DNA from: Desertibaculum subflavum
Lineage (GTDB): Bacteria > Pseudomonadota > Alphaproteobacteria > Ferrovibrionales > Ferrovibrionaceae
Reading direction: 5' to 3'
NCBI GenBank assembly: GCA_003576705.1
Contig: QOZS01000004.1
Coordinates: 27,610-91,609 of the forward strand
DNA length: 64,000 bases
Part shown: positions 63,254 to 64,000 of the stretch, piece after piece
Numbering within the stretch: position 1 is the first letter of the stretch
Layout of the letters: the number at the start of each line of letters is the position of its first letter
Program-made: the position numbers and the translations under genes
Notes under the pieces: model-generated
What the model was told of the DNA's origin: nothing
What the model saw: only the letters and a program-made list of their open reading frames with translations
The model's database searches: none

Positions 63254-64000
63254 CTACATCGATTGCGCGAGCGCCCAGCCACGCGCGGCGATCACCGGCA
63301 CGGTGTCGCCGATCAGCAGCGAGGCGGGATTGGAGGCGTTGCCGTCCAACCCGCGCTTGTAGACGCCCTGGCCGATCGCCGCAGAGCGGAACAGCGAGAA
63401 GGCGACATAGAACTTCCACCCGGGGATGTCCGGCCGCCCGGTGCGCCGGCAATAGGCGGCGACGTAGTCGGCTTCGCTCGGAATGCCGGCCGGCCGGCTC
63501 TCCGCTATGCCCGAACCCGGCCGCGTGCGCAGGTTCCAGGGCAGGCAGTTATAGGCGAGGTCGGCCAGCGGATGGCCGAGGGTAGACAGTTCCCAGTCGA
63601 GCACCGCCAGCACGCGCGGCTCGGTCGGATGGAAGATCATGTTCTCCAGCCGGTAGTCGCCATGCACCAAGGTCGTCTCGTCTTGCGCCGGCAGGTGCGC
63701 CGGCAGCCACGTCTTCAGGCTTTCCATCGCCGGGATGTCGGCGGTCCGCGCCGCATCGTACTGCCGGGTCCAGCGCTCGATCTGGCGGGCGAAATAGCTG
63801 CCCGGACGGCCGAAATCGGCCAGCCCCAGCGCGCGCCAATCGAGCTGGTGATAGGTCGCCAGCACCGCGTTCATCGCGTCGTAGATCGCCGCGCGCTCGG
63901 ACGCAGCGACATCCGGCAGGTTGACGTCGCGGAACACCCGGCCCGCGACATGGTCCATGACGAAGAACGGCGTGCCGATGACCGCCGCATCCTCGCACAG
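63254..64000 (-). CDS. APH/choline-kinase-like phosphotransferase, N-terminal part missing
   Basis: Aminoglycoside-phosphotransferase fold protein. The frame remains open to the end of the window (LCEDAAVIGTPFFVMDHVAGRV...), so about the first 100 residues lie beyond it and ATG 63958 is probably internal. Kinase motifs are present: catalytic loop LVHGDYRLENMIFHP with the Asp and Asn, and VLAVLDWELSTLGHPLADLAYNCLPW, the metal-binding DWE motif. The sequence resembles the kinase domain of ACAD10/11-type proteins, which phosphorylate 4-hydroxyacyl-CoAs; two ACAD genes are in the window but not adjacent. The end SLLIGDTVPVIAARGWALAQSM is intact. Confidence 0.85.
   Translation of the reverse strand: MCEDAAVIGTPFFVMDHVAGRVFRDVNLPDVAASERAAIYDAMNAVLATYHQLDWRALGLADFGRPGSYFARQIERWTRQYDAARTADIPAMESLKTWLPAHLPAQDETTLVHGDYRLENMIFHPTEPRVLAVLDWELSTLGHPLADLAYNCLPWNLRTRPGSGIAESRPAGIPSEADYVAAYCRRTGRPDIPGWKFYVAFSLFRSAAIGQGVYKRGLDGNASNPASLLIGDTVPVIAARGWALAQSM

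Overview
This 64 kb window is dense, high-GC (about two thirds G+C by eye) chromosomal DNA from an alphaproteobacterium, probably of the Rhodospirillales or a nearby order. The assignment rests on the gene order maf-aroE-coaE-dnaQ-secB-Tim44-mltA, on SecB (proteobacterial), on the trxB-LysR(LsrB/VtlR)-AbcR sRNA locus, and on the abundance of TRAP transporters and ATGA/GTGA start-stop overlaps. I see no rRNA, tRNA, CRISPR array, transposase or prophage gene.

Layout. 1-3.1 kb: truncated amidase, EI24-type membrane protein, bactofilin, small lipoprotein. 3.1-8.4 kb: housekeeping block (maf, aroE, coaE, dnaQ, secB, Tim44-like, mltA). 8.5-11.7 kb: exported amidohydrolase, YtkA-like protein, MauG-type dihaem protein, N-formylglutamate amidohydrolase. 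11.7-14.1 kb: MarR regulator divergent from a thiolase/thioesterase pair, with a palindrome over the promoter. 14.2-17.2 kb: iron(III)-type ABC binding protein convergent with its permease and a DUF1289 protein. 17.3-21.9 kb: GldA/F/G-like ABC export module plus a DUF4340 protein. 21.9-26.0 kb: peptidoglycan-binding-domain protein and a complete dctPQM TRAP transporter. 26.0-28.3 kb: a probable AbcR-family small RNA, its neighbouring LysR regulator, and trxB. 28.4-38.7 kb: the complete cytochrome c maturation set ccmABC and ccmDEFGHI, split by two reverse-strand genes and carrying two copies of a C/G-rich palindromic repeat, one of them read through in frame inside ccmH. 38.7-45.8 kb: acyl-CoA dehydrogenase, CHASE2 adenylate cyclase, ComEC, gltX. 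45.8-47.9 kb: DSD1-type PLP enzyme, GST, UPF0060 protein. 47.9-54.2 kb: a six-gene TRAP operon with two binding proteins and two QM permease pairs. 54.5-59.0 kb: MacA-MacB-outer-membrane-factor efflux. 59.0-64 kb: old yellow enzyme, FAD oxidoreductase, alpha/beta hydrolase, lipoprotein, truncated APH-like kinase.

The most interesting connection is regulatory. The RNA at 26.1 kb carries two copies of a CTCCCAG anti-Shine-Dalgarno motif, and one copy lies inside a 10-nt perfect complement to the Shine-Dalgarno region of the first dctP of the six-gene TRAP operon 28 kb away. This fits the known role of AbcR RNAs in silencing solute-binding-protein mRNAs. The second notable item is the palindromic repeat inserted between the n- and h-regions of the CcmH signal peptide without breaking the reading frame.
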